A stretch of 64,000 bases of DNA from Acidobacteriota bacterium (GTDB lineage: Bacteria > Acidobacteriota > Holophagae > Acanthopleuribacterales > Acanthopleuribacteraceae): positions 496,001 through 560,000 of the forward strand of contig JAGQSC010000019.1 of the NCBI GenBank assembly GCA_020439745.1. Reading direction: 5' to 3'. The translations under genes were made by a program, and so were the position numbers. Of the stretch, positions 35,569-43,345 are shown piece after piece. The notes beneath the pieces were generated by a model, which made no database searches, was not told the DNA's origin, and saw nothing but the letters and a program-made list of their open reading frames with translations. How positions within the stretch are numbered: the stretch's first letter is position 1; the number at the start of each line of letters is the position of its first letter.

Positions 35569-37045
35569 GGTGTTCTTATGGGTCGTTGTCGCTTCGCTAT
35601 CCCAAGCGCTTTGGTTCCTGCCGCTTTGGGCCCTGAACCACAAGCTCGAGCAACGACTGAATCCTCAATGGTATTACCGAATCTGGATCTTTGCATTCCT
35701 AGGTCTCACGCTGGCGCCACTCATCGGATTGGTGTTGAAACAAGCCGAGCCGGTGACGTTATCCGCTACCCCGATCACCATCGCGCCTGAAATCATGGCC
35801 GCAAGTCAGCCTGCCGACAGGTGGCAGCATCTGGGCCCAATCTGGATGTGCGGTTTCGTATTGTTCTCCATGATTTTTGTCCGCCACATGCTGAAAGCAC
35901 GCGCTTGGGCACGCAAGGGCGAGCCACTCCCCCAAAAACACCGACAAAGGCTGCAGCATTGGTGTCAATTGATGGGTATCCGGCGGCCCATCGAAGCGCG
36001 CGTGATTGACCATCCCGCCGCACCATTTACTTTGGGAACTTTGCGCCCGCACATTCTCTACCGCTCAAATGGAAGCATGTGGTCTGACCGGCGAGACTTC
36101 GATGCTGCTACCTGCCATGAGTTGGCGCACATCAAACGGTTAGACAGTTTGCAGCAAACCACTGCATGGATTTTGGCCAATCTCTTTTTCTTCAACCCCC
36201 TGGTATGGGTGGCCTTGAGGAAAATCAAGGAAGCCGCAGAATTCTGTTGCGATCAACAGGCCATCCAACAAGGCATCGCACGTAAAGCCTATGCACAACT
36301 CATCCTACGACTCGTGACGCAACACCGGTCGGGTGCATTTCCCATGAGCGGGCACCCAAACCTCATTGAAAGAAGGGTTAAGAATATGATGCTGAACCAC
36401 AAAAAGAACAGACTGGGGATATCCATCGCCATTGCCGTGGCCGCTTTTGGTTTGCAGGGCATGATCTGGCTGCCCAATGCACCTGAGTTGCCTATTCAAA
36501 AAGACGAGAAGGCAGAACTCAAAAAAGAACTGGAAGCATTGCGACAGGAAAACGAAGCACTTCGCGCAGAACTTGAGGCACAAAGAGAAGCCGAACATGC
36601 TGCAGCCTGGGAAGCCGACATGCGACGAGAGGTTGAAATGCTGCGGCAAGCTGAAGAGCTAAACCGAAGCCAAGAGGAGCAAAAGGCGCTGCGGGCAGAA
36701 CAAATGAAGATGGCCCGCGAACAACTCATCGCCCTAGAGGCCGAGCGCAATGCGGCACTGGCGGAAGCCAAATTGCAACAGGCCGAGGTACTCAAGTTGC
36801 AACAAAAGGAACTGCAAGAGTTGCAAACCAAATTGCGCATGGAAAACGAAAAGAGATTGGCCGAATTGCAGGCTCTAGACGCCTTGAAAACGCATGAAGT
36901 AGAGTTGGCAAATCAACGCCAGTTATTGGCGCAACGCCTCAAAGAGCTTGAAATGGCGGCACAGAAACAGGCACTTACGGTCGAGCAAGAGCGCCTGTCA
37001 CGGGAGCTCAAGGAGCAACTGCAACAGCTCTCAGAAGAGGAGTAA
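35561..37045 (+). CDS. M56/BlaR1-like membrane metalloprotease with coiled-coil tail
   Basis: This 494-residue protein has N-terminal membrane helices and the zinc motif HELAH (186-190) with a downstream EFCCDQQA glutamate, the M56 signature. Another hydrophobic helix (about 284-306) follows. Residues 313-494 are an almost continuous Glu/Gln/Leu/Ala-rich coiled coil instead of the penicillin-binding sensor of BlaR1. The start (ATG 35561, GAGGAA upstream) overlaps blaI by 8 bases, so the two are coupled. It presumably inactivates BlaI on a signal sensed by the coiled coil or its partner; the inducer is unknown. Confidence 0.82.
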   Translation: MNEVFLWVVVASLSQALWFLPLWALNHKLEQRLNPQWYYRIWIFAFLGLTLAPLIGLVLKQAEPVTLSATPITIAPEIMAASQPADRWQHLGPIWMCGFVLFSMIFVRHMLKARAWARKGEPLPQKHRQRLQHWCQLMGIRRPIEARVIDHPAAPFTLGTLRPHILYRSNGSMWSDRRDFDAATCHELAHIKRLDSLQQTTAWILANLFFFNPLVWVALRKIKEAAEFCCDQQAIQQGIARKAYAQLILRLVTQHRSGAFPMSGHPNLIERRVKNMMLNHKKNRLGISIAIAVAAFGLQGMIWLPNAPELPIQKDEKAELKKELEALRQENEALRAELEAQREAEHAAAWEADMRREVEMLRQAEELNRSQEEQKALRAEQMKMAREQLIALEAERNAALAEAKLQQAEVLKLQQKELQELQTKLRMENEKRLAELQALDALKTHEVELANQRQLLAQRLKELEMAAQKQALTVEQERLSRELKEQLQQLSEEE

Positions 37046-37057
37046 TGAGGCTAAAAA

Positions 37058-37333
37058 TCATTCAGCTCCAACGACGTGGCCCATGACATGCCAACAAATA
37101 TGGCTTTCTAGATTGTCGCTGACAAGCGACTCTATAAGCGCCTGAGCATCATCCAATCGTCCACACTCTGTCCAACAAAAGGCGAGCAGAGCCTTGGTAT
37201 CTGCGTGCTCAGGAACCTCTTCCACAAGACGGCGAAGTTCACGTTCAGCAGAAGCAAACTGTCGAGCATGCATCAATTCGTTAATCAATCGATATCGGGC
37301 TCGAAGTTTTGAGAAGATTTCGTTTTCATGCAT
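37058..37333 (-). CDS. Small TPR-like protein (91 aa)
   Basis: The product has helical repeats of TPR type, with RQFASAERELRRLVEEVPEHADTKALLAFCWTECGRLDDAQALIESL covering about two units. Its ATG overlaps the preceding nucleotidyltransferase stop by 8 bases (ATGCATGA), so it is translationally coupled. The context suggests an adaptor for the nucleotidyltransferases; no direct evidence for this. Confidence 0.6.
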   Translation of the reverse strand: MHENEIFSKLRARYRLINELMHARQFASAERELRRLVEEVPEHADTKALLAFCWTECGRLDDAQALIESLVSDNLESHICWHVMGHVVGAE

Positions 37334-38099
37334 GATGATCGATCATCACCGTGCGTCGAAAGAGATCATCTAAATCTCCATACGAGCGTTTTTCGGGCGT
37401 CGCCAACAATTCGACTCGCATTTTCTGTTGGGCTATCGTCTCATTGATCCATGCCCGTTGACGTGCGCCCAACATCCATGTCGCGTCTTCGCCTAGCGTC
37501 TCCTTTTCCTTTTTCATGTTGACCACAGCGTCTCGAAGATCTGTGGGTAGCTCACTTTGTTGGAAAAGGTCGTCAAATAGAACTGGAGGCACCGTTTGTT
37601 TCTCAAGCAACCAACCCGCCGCCAAGAGGGTACGCAACACATAAAAAAGACGCTTCAACGAGATGTTTTGAACGCATTGGCAATCCCGCCACAGTCGGTC
37701 GGCCATGACGTGATAGTGATAGAAAAGCGTTCTCGGGTTCAATATCTCAGGTAAAAGGTCGCAGACCGATTGTCGAAAACCACCATGGTCGCAATAGACA
37801 ATCGGGCTGTGCAACCATTCCAACAACGCACCGTTGTTCTTGATCAACAAACGCAACGCCTTGCGAAGGTCCCAACCGGACACGTCCAAGTCGCCCGGTA
37901 ACATGGCTTCAATCACATCGCGTTGCGCCCCCAATTTTAGGTACCAGGTTAGTGGATGCACGTAGATGAATCGCACATCGTAGTCGCTGTCCGGCGATGC
38001 AAAACCCCAAGCGCGACTACCCGATTCACAGGCATACAACACCTTCACGCCGTGTTCTTGCTCCATAGAGACGAGCGCCGATTGGATAGCATCATGCAT
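37326..38099 (-). CDS. RlaP-type (PF10127-like) nucleotidyltransferase, second copy
   Basis: The 257-residue protein has the polymerase-beta nucleotidyltransferase motif GSRAWGFASPDSDYDVRFIY, with the metal-binding aspartates at about D39 and D41. This family (COG3541, RNA-repair pathway DNA polymerase beta family) occurs in RNA-repair contexts and in phages. The start overlaps the end of the first copy by 8 bases (ATGCATGA). The two copies differ strongly apart from the motif. The substrate, perhaps a tRNA or other RNA end, is not known. Confidence 0.78.
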   Translation of the reverse strand: MHDAIQSALVSMEQEHGVKVLYACESGSRAWGFASPDSDYDVRFIYVHPLTWYLKLGAQRDVIEAMLPGDLDVSGWDLRKALRLLIKNNGALLEWLHSPIVYCDHGGFRQSVCDLLPEILNPRTLFYHYHVMADRLWRDCQCVQNISLKRLFYVLRTLLAAGWLLEKQTVPPVLFDDLFQQSELPTDLRDAVVNMKKEKETLGEDATWMLGARQRAWINETIAQQKMRVELLATPEKRSYGDLDDLFRRTVMIDHHA

Positions 38100-39177
38100 G
38101 ATCGCGCTCCCATTGTTGGGTCACATCGCATAATAACTGGTTGATCAATGGAAGATCTGGCGATTCAGGCAAAGGCGCGCAATCCGTCAATGTTTCCAAC
38201 TCCTCGGTCAGTTTGGCGGCCCGCTCTATCAATAGATCGTAGGAAAAGTCGCCACGCCGTATGCTCAGCAAGTAATCCAAATCGGCGCCGCTGAAACGCG
38301 TTTTCGGTTCACCCTCGGTAAGCAGTTTCTTCGCTGAAAAAAGTAAGCGGAACGTGTGCATCATATTCTTGGCGTCATAATCCAACACGCCCTGCTCTTG
38401 GTCCCGCCATCTCGCCTCATTGCGTGCATCACGCCACTGCCAGTAGTTCTTGTGGTCCCGTTTCGCCTGGGCAAACCGCTCTTCGTTCACCGTTAACAGA
38501 CCAATACACCTGTGCTCATCCTCGCGCGCCACGCTACGAGACCGAATCGCACCGTCTGCCACCAAACCAGGGCCACCCAGTAGATAAACGCGATAGACAA
38601 AAGGACTGTGATTCACTTTTACAGCCGCTAATTCAGAGGGATTCAACCCGCTCTCGTGAAATGAGACAGGTCGATAGCGAGGTTCAGCGTTTGTGGGGTT
38701 GGGCAGGAACCAACAGTAATCCAACAAACAGGGTGGCTGCTCCGGCCACGGGTTGTTGATCCACTTGTTGCGGCCGCGTGCTTTCTTGATTTGCGTATGG
38801 GCATAGGCGACGTAAGAATCAAAGACGCGTTTCGAAAGAAATGCCATTCGGTGGCGAGATATTTCTGTCATGTAGCAGGTATTGACCAACACGCATTCAT
38901 CCGGGACGAACAGCAGCTCCAAGATGTTGGGATTGGCCATTGCTGCCAGTTCAAAAAAGCGACGCAATGAATAAAACACCCGGTCACCTCGGTCATCGCT
39001 CACTTGCGCGGGAACCTCATCCAATCTCAAGTAGTGATCGGCCGGAACCACAAACAGACCGCGTTCATCCCGATCACTTTCAGGTCCCTGCGTTCCATAA
39101 AGATGACTACCGGTGACTGTTTTAAAAATCACCGCTGGATGGCCGCGGTCCAGGTCGTCAAACTGCCAATTGCTCAT
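38092..39177 (-). CDS. RlaP-type (PF10127-like) nucleotidyltransferase, first copy
   Basis: The 361-residue protein has the nucleotidyltransferase motif GSHLYGTQGPESDRDERGLFV (GS at 23-24, aspartates at 35 and 37). A middle region NPWPEQPPCLLDYCWFLP and a C-terminal helical part (HTFRLLFSAKKLLTEGE, where the HTFRLL helix is typical of the family) follow. The ATG at 39177 lies 10 bases after the radical SAM stop; a longer frame would overlap that gene. It is the first of a tandem pair. No RtcB ligase or Rnl gene is in the window. Confidence 0.78.
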   Translation of the reverse strand: MSNWQFDDLDRGHPAVIFKTVTGSHLYGTQGPESDRDERGLFVVPADHYLRLDEVPAQVSDDRGDRVFYSLRRFFELAAMANPNILELLFVPDECVLVNTCYMTEISRHRMAFLSKRVFDSYVAYAHTQIKKARGRNKWINNPWPEQPPCLLDYCWFLPNPTNAEPRYRPVSFHESGLNPSELAAVKVNHSPFVYRVYLLGGPGLVADGAIRSRSVAREDEHRCIGLLTVNEERFAQAKRDHKNYWQWRDARNEARWRDQEQGVLDYDAKNMMHTFRLLFSAKKLLTEGEPKTRFSGADLDYLLSIRRGDFSYDLLIERAAKLTEELETLTDCAPLPESPDLPLINQLLCDVTQQWERDHA

Positions 39178-39187
39178 GTGCTCGAGT

Positions 39188-40510
39188 TTAACCCAATAGC
39201 TCCCATAACGGACCGCGGACACCGCGGGCTCGGGCCCGCCGACAGAACCGACTGGGACCCTCCAGCCCAGGAAACCACCAGTTCCGCCGCACCTTTTTGA
39301 GCTCTTTTGCGGTTTGGAGCAGGTGCGGTTCCACCTGAGGGCTCACATAAAAGAGAGGACGCAACAAATCTTCGGTCCCATCCAAGAATCCATCGCGCAA
39401 TAAGCGACCGTGAACGGGCGTGCATGGATACACACGAACACCCAAGAAAGCGACCACCGCCGTGGGTGCACAGGCACTCACGCGTGTGATGGTCTGATTC
39501 AAGGTCTCATCTGTTTCATCAGGTCCGCCCAGGATAAGACTCATCGAGAATTTCAAGCCGATCTCGTGACACCACCGGGACACACGTTCCACATCTTCGA
39601 CCCGAAAAGATTTTCCTAGAGCATGCAAGGTGGGTTCGCTCAGCGAATCGGTCCCCAAATCGATGCTGGTACAACCGGACTCTTTCATCATCTGGAGTAG
39701 TGACCGATCCAACCCCACAGGGGTCACTTGAGCCGTCCAACCCATCGCAACCCCCTCGTCGATCAGGGCCCGGCATAGCTCTTTGGCGTGATGGCTTGGG
39801 ACATTGAAAACATTGTCCACAAAATAGACATAGTCCACACCATAGGCATCTTGTGTTTGTTTCAGGTACTGTGCCACTGACCCTGGCCACTGCATACGCA
39901 CGTGCCGACCCTCCAACAAGGGATAGGTGCAATAGCTACACTTGAACGCGCACCCCCTTTTGCTTTGTACATTCAACATGCCGCCTTCAGACAAATATCG
40001 CTTCACGTCAACTAGATCTAGCGCTGGTAATGCATGCACGTCTGACGAGCTTCGGAGAATGGGTTGTTTGGGCCGATCACCGTTCATGAGGCACTGGATC
40101 AACTGCGCAAAAGCCTGCTCCCCTGATCCTGCAACGCCATAGTCTGCTGGGAGCAGATCCATCAATGCCTGGGGAAACAGGGAAAAGGCTGACCCGCCCA
40201 ATACAGTCAGACAGCTTGGTAATGCTTCACGCACCAAGGTCAAGGCCTCTTGGTAATGACTCAGAAAACAGCGCGCCCTGGGCCAAGCCACATCGTCCAC
40301 GTTGCGCAACGACAGGCCCACCAGATCCGGTTGAAAATCGCTCAGCAATCCTGAAAGTTCGGTTCGCCAAGCTTCTCCTGAGAAACACGCATCAAAAAAC
40401 GCTACTTCGCATCCTTCAGCTCGAGCCGTCTCAGCCACACAAAGTGCACCCAACGGCATCACGGGATCAGGTTGTTGTTCCTGGTTTAGGGCCGCAATCA
40501 ACACGCGCAT
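39188..40510 (-). CDS. B12-binding-fold radical SAM protein
   Basis: This 440-residue protein begins with a Rossmann-like B12-binding domain (MRVLIAALNQEQ to about 150, with LVGLSLRNVDD and LTVLGGSAFS) and a radical SAM barrel with CxxxCxxC at C187, C191 and C194 (KRGCAFKCSYC). The ATG at 40510 gives the standard family N-terminus; the frame continues upstream to a TTG inside the EIIA gene, which I do not use. The DxHxxG cobalamin motif is not obvious, so base-on B12 is doubtful. It lies upstream of the RlaP pair; the substrate is unknown. Confidence 0.8.
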   Translation of the reverse strand: MRVLIAALNQEQQPDPVMPLGALCVAETARAEGCEVAFFDACFSGEAWRTELSGLLSDFQPDLVGLSLRNVDDVAWPRARCFLSHYQEALTLVREALPSCLTVLGGSAFSLFPQALMDLLPADYGVAGSGEQAFAQLIQCLMNGDRPKQPILRSSSDVHALPALDLVDVKRYLSEGGMLNVQSKRGCAFKCSYCTYPLLEGRHVRMQWPGSVAQYLKQTQDAYGVDYVYFVDNVFNVPSHHAKELCRALIDEGVAMGWTAQVTPVGLDRSLLQMMKESGCTSIDLGTDSLSEPTLHALGKSFRVEDVERVSRWCHEIGLKFSMSLILGGPDETDETLNQTITRVSACAPTAVVAFLGVRVYPCTPVHGRLLRDGFLDGTEDLLRPLFYVSPQVEPHLLQTAKELKKVRRNWWFPGLEGPSRFCRRARARGVRGPLWELLG

Positions 40511-40565
40511 GTTGTCATTTTGGGCTGCAAGCCCCGACAGCTGTATGACGCGAGACAGGGTTTGG

Positions 40566-41168
40566 CTATTCCAGCGCGTCAATCACCGCTTGAATGCCAT
40601 CGGCAGCTGCAATCGTCTCCCGAAACACCGGGTTCCGCACGTTCTTAGCCAGTTGCTGCAAGATTTTTAGATGTGCTTGAGTCTGGGGCACAAGCAACAC
40701 AAACAGCAAGTTGACTTCCTTTTGGTCGAAGGAAAAATAGGGAATAGCCCGTTTCAGTTGGACCAAGCAAATAGAACTGTAAGGCAAATCCAGGGAACTG
40801 GGACTGGAAACGTGCGGGAAAGCAATGCCGTGGCCCACACCCGTCGATGAGATACGTTCACGCTCTTTTAGCGCATTAAGTATCATTTCCCGATTGGCTT
40901 GTGGGTGTAACTCCATAGCAGCAAGCGCGTTCTCCAGCACTTCATCCACAGAGGAACCGTCAATGTCTCGAATAAATCCTCCGCGCATGAGCGCCCAAGG
41001 CACATCGGTCAGAACATCGCCGATCGGCTTCTGCAACTGAAAGCAATGGCAGAACGCGTCAAGGTCCTCGGTTTCCAACCCAGATCCTGGCAGGAATTCA
41101 TGCTCTTGCCAGTGGTGGATGTGTTGCTGGTTCACGCCAAGGTAACGGGCTGCATCTTGAATATTCAT
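40566..41168 (-). CDS. HTH domain fused to PTS EIIA (PtsN-like)
   Basis: Residues 1-40 resemble a MerR/excisionase helix-turn-helix (MNIQDAARYLGVNQQHIHHWQE). Residues 55-200 are a PTS EIIA of the fructose/nitrogen type with the phospho-histidine in GVGHGIAFPHV (H119). I use the ATG at 41168 with TAGGT upstream rather than an upstream frame overlapping rlmKL. EIIA-Ntr-like proteins relay phosphate from PTS components to control metabolism or transporters. An EIIA attached to a DNA-binding-like domain suggests a phosphorylation-sensitive regulator, which is inference. Confidence 0.75.
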   Translation of the reverse strand: MNIQDAARYLGVNQQHIHHWQEHEFLPGSGLETEDLDAFCHCFQLQKPIGDVLTDVPWALMRGGFIRDIDGSSVDEVLENALAAMELHPQANREMILNALKERERISSTGVGHGIAFPHVSSPSSLDLPYSSICLVQLKRAIPYFSFDQKEVNLLFVLLVPQTQAHLKILQQLAKNVRNPVFRETIAAADGIQAVIDALE

Positions 41169-41206
41169 AATACCTACAATTCTTTTATCGACGAACGAGC
41201 CTTTTC

Positions 41207-43345
41207 TTATAAGCGCTGCATCACAAAACATTGGTGGATGGGCGGCAGGCGATCGAAATCGGCTGGCATCGTAGATTTCGTCACATCCGTCACCTTCAGA
41301 CCACAACGAGCTACTTCAGCTTCATCCAATCTGAATTTTCGGCGGTTGGTCGAGAAAACCAACTCGCCACCCTCGTCTAAAAGGTGCAAAGCACGGCGGA
41401 TCAGACCCAAGTAATCACGCTGGATGTCCAGAGTTCGGTTCATCCGTTTGGAATTGGAAAAAGAGGGAGGATCCATGAAGATCAAATCAAACAACTCGCG
41501 ATTGCGTTCCATCCATGAAAAGACATCGGCCTGATGGAACCGGTGCCTGGACTCGGTAAACCCATTCAGAGCCATGTTGCGTTGCGCCCATTCGAGGTAG
41601 GTGTGTGACATGTCCACAGACGTCGTGCTCTTGGCACCACCTGCCGCACAATACACGGTGGCGGAACCTGTATAGCAAAACAGATTCAACACGTGTTTGC
41701 CCTGGGCCTTTTCTCTCAGCATCACGCGCACATCGCGGTGATCAAGGAATAATCCGGTATCCAGGTACTGCCACAAATCGACTTCAAAACGCAGCCCGTT
41801 TTCCTGAACAACACATGGCTCGCCCATGTCGTTCGCAGGCGTGTATTGCTGTTTTCCTGACTGCGGTCGCCGTATTTTCAATGACACCTTTGTCCTGTCC
41901 ACCTTGAGTACTTCCGGTGCCACCAACAGGACTTCTCGCCATCGACGAGCCGCCTTTCCGGCGTCGACCGTTTTGGGTGGTGCGTATTCGGCAATCACCA
42001 CATGATCGTCATAGCGATCGATGGCCACATTGTATTCAGGCATATCAGCATCGTAGACGCGATAACAGCTCACGCCCTTCATCGGGTCTTCAAGCCGCTC
42101 TTGGTTCTTGATCAATCGGTTGCGAAACATCTCCGCACCTGGATCCAAGTGAACGGCGAAACCCTCAGAGGGCTGAATCGTCACGTCGCTTTTGTGAAGA
42201 ACGTTGGCTTCGTTCACGGTCAAATCAACGAGACTACAGGGAATGGCACCGTTATAAAAACGGGTGACTTTGCTAGCCTTGATACCCAACAACTTGCCCA
42301 AACCATCGTCGGCCGTCAATAAGCCGACCCGCCAACCATCTGCCTTGTTGCGCAAGAACTCTCCTATTTGACTATATAGACCCACCAGTTGAACTTCGTC
42401 ACTCAACCGTACGCCATAAGGGGGGTTGGAAACCAACAAACCCGGCACCGGCAGTTCAAAGTCCGGCCACTGCTCAACAGAACGGCGTGCCGCGCTGACA
42501 TCACCTTCCACGCCTGCCCTGGAAAGGTTCATGCGACAGGCTCGAACAGCACGCTCGTCCCGGTCAAACCCCCGAAACACCTGGCTTGCGGACACCATCG
42601 ATGCCCGTGCTTCTGTTTTCAGCGTCTCCCAAAGATCAGAACGACTGCCCAACCACGAAGCGGCCGCCGAGTTCGCCCTGTCCAGCCCGGGCGCGCGATT
42701 CATGGCCATCCAGGCCGCTTCGATCAGAAACGTGCCCGATCCACACATCACATCGACGAAACTGGCTCCTGCCTCTGCGAATTTGGGCCACTCCAAACGC
42801 AATAGGATAGCGGCGGCGAGGTTTTCCTTGATCGGGGCGTCCACACTGCGCTGACGATAACCGCGTTCATGTAAGGGTCCACCACCCAGGTCCAGCGAAA
42901 TAGTGACTTCAGGTCCTTTCAAAGCCACATGAATCCGCAGGTCAGGTGATTGTTTATTGACATCGGGTCGCGATCCGCAATGGTCACGCACCACGTCGAC
43001 CAGGGCATCCTTCACTTTTAGACCTACGATTCGCGTGTCGCGAAATACGCCTCCGCTGCCATGGACTTCGACAGCAATGCTTGTGCGCGGAGGTACGTGG
43101 TCTTGCCACGCGACCGTGCGCGCCATCGCATAAAGATCTTCCAGTGATTTACACGGGCCACTGCACAGGGTGAGCAAAACACGCCCAGCCACCCGTGACC
43201 AGAGCGCTGTTTTCAGGGCTGTAGGTACATCACCGCGGGCGTAAACGCCCATCCGAGAAACTCGAACGTCACGCAACCCCAGCTCATTGAGTTCATCGGC
43301 CAAAAGGGATTCAAACCCGGCCGCGCAGGTCACGAATAGGTTCAC
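41207..43345 (-). CDS. rlmKL: 23S rRNA (m2G2445/m7G2069) methyltransferase
   Basis: This is a 712-residue two-enzyme fusion. The N-terminal half has a THUMP region (about 50-155) and a RlmL domain with SNPPYGVRL. The C-terminal half is RlmK, with VLNLFCYTGSATVYCAAGG, SVDMS and DLIFMDPPSFSN. The two domains methylate two guanosines in 23S rRNA using SAM. Full-length agreement with the gammaproteobacterial RlmKL (about 700 residues) is good. It starts at a GTG overlapping the E2 stop (GTGA). Confidence 0.9.
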   Translation of the reverse strand: MNLFVTCAAGFESLLADELNELGLRDVRVSRMGVYARGDVPTALKTALWSRVAGRVLLTLCSGPCKSLEDLYAMARTVAWQDHVPPRTSIAVEVHGSGGVFRDTRIVGLKVKDALVDVVRDHCGSRPDVNKQSPDLRIHVALKGPEVTISLDLGGGPLHERGYRQRSVDAPIKENLAAAILLRLEWPKFAEAGASFVDVMCGSGTFLIEAAWMAMNRAPGLDRANSAAASWLGSRSDLWETLKTEARASMVSASQVFRGFDRDERAVRACRMNLSRAGVEGDVSAARRSVEQWPDFELPVPGLLVSNPPYGVRLSDEVQLVGLYSQIGEFLRNKADGWRVGLLTADDGLGKLLGIKASKVTRFYNGAIPCSLVDLTVNEANVLHKSDVTIQPSEGFAVHLDPGAEMFRNRLIKNQERLEDPMKGVSCYRVYDADMPEYNVAIDRYDDHVVIAEYAPPKTVDAGKAARRWREVLLVAPEVLKVDRTKVSLKIRRPQSGKQQYTPANDMGEPCVVQENGLRFEVDLWQYLDTGLFLDHRDVRVMLREKAQGKHVLNLFCYTGSATVYCAAGGAKSTTSVDMSHTYLEWAQRNMALNGFTESRHRFHQADVFSWMERNRELFDLIFMDPPSFSNSKRMNRTLDIQRDYLGLIRRALHLLDEGGELVFSTNRRKFRLDEAEVARCGLKVTDVTKSTMPADFDRLPPIHQCFVMQRL

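Noticed and set aside
40511-40582. Upstream TTG extension of the radical SAM gene
   Set aside because: It would overlap the EIIA gene; the MRVLIAALNQEQ start at 40510 matches the family N-terminus.
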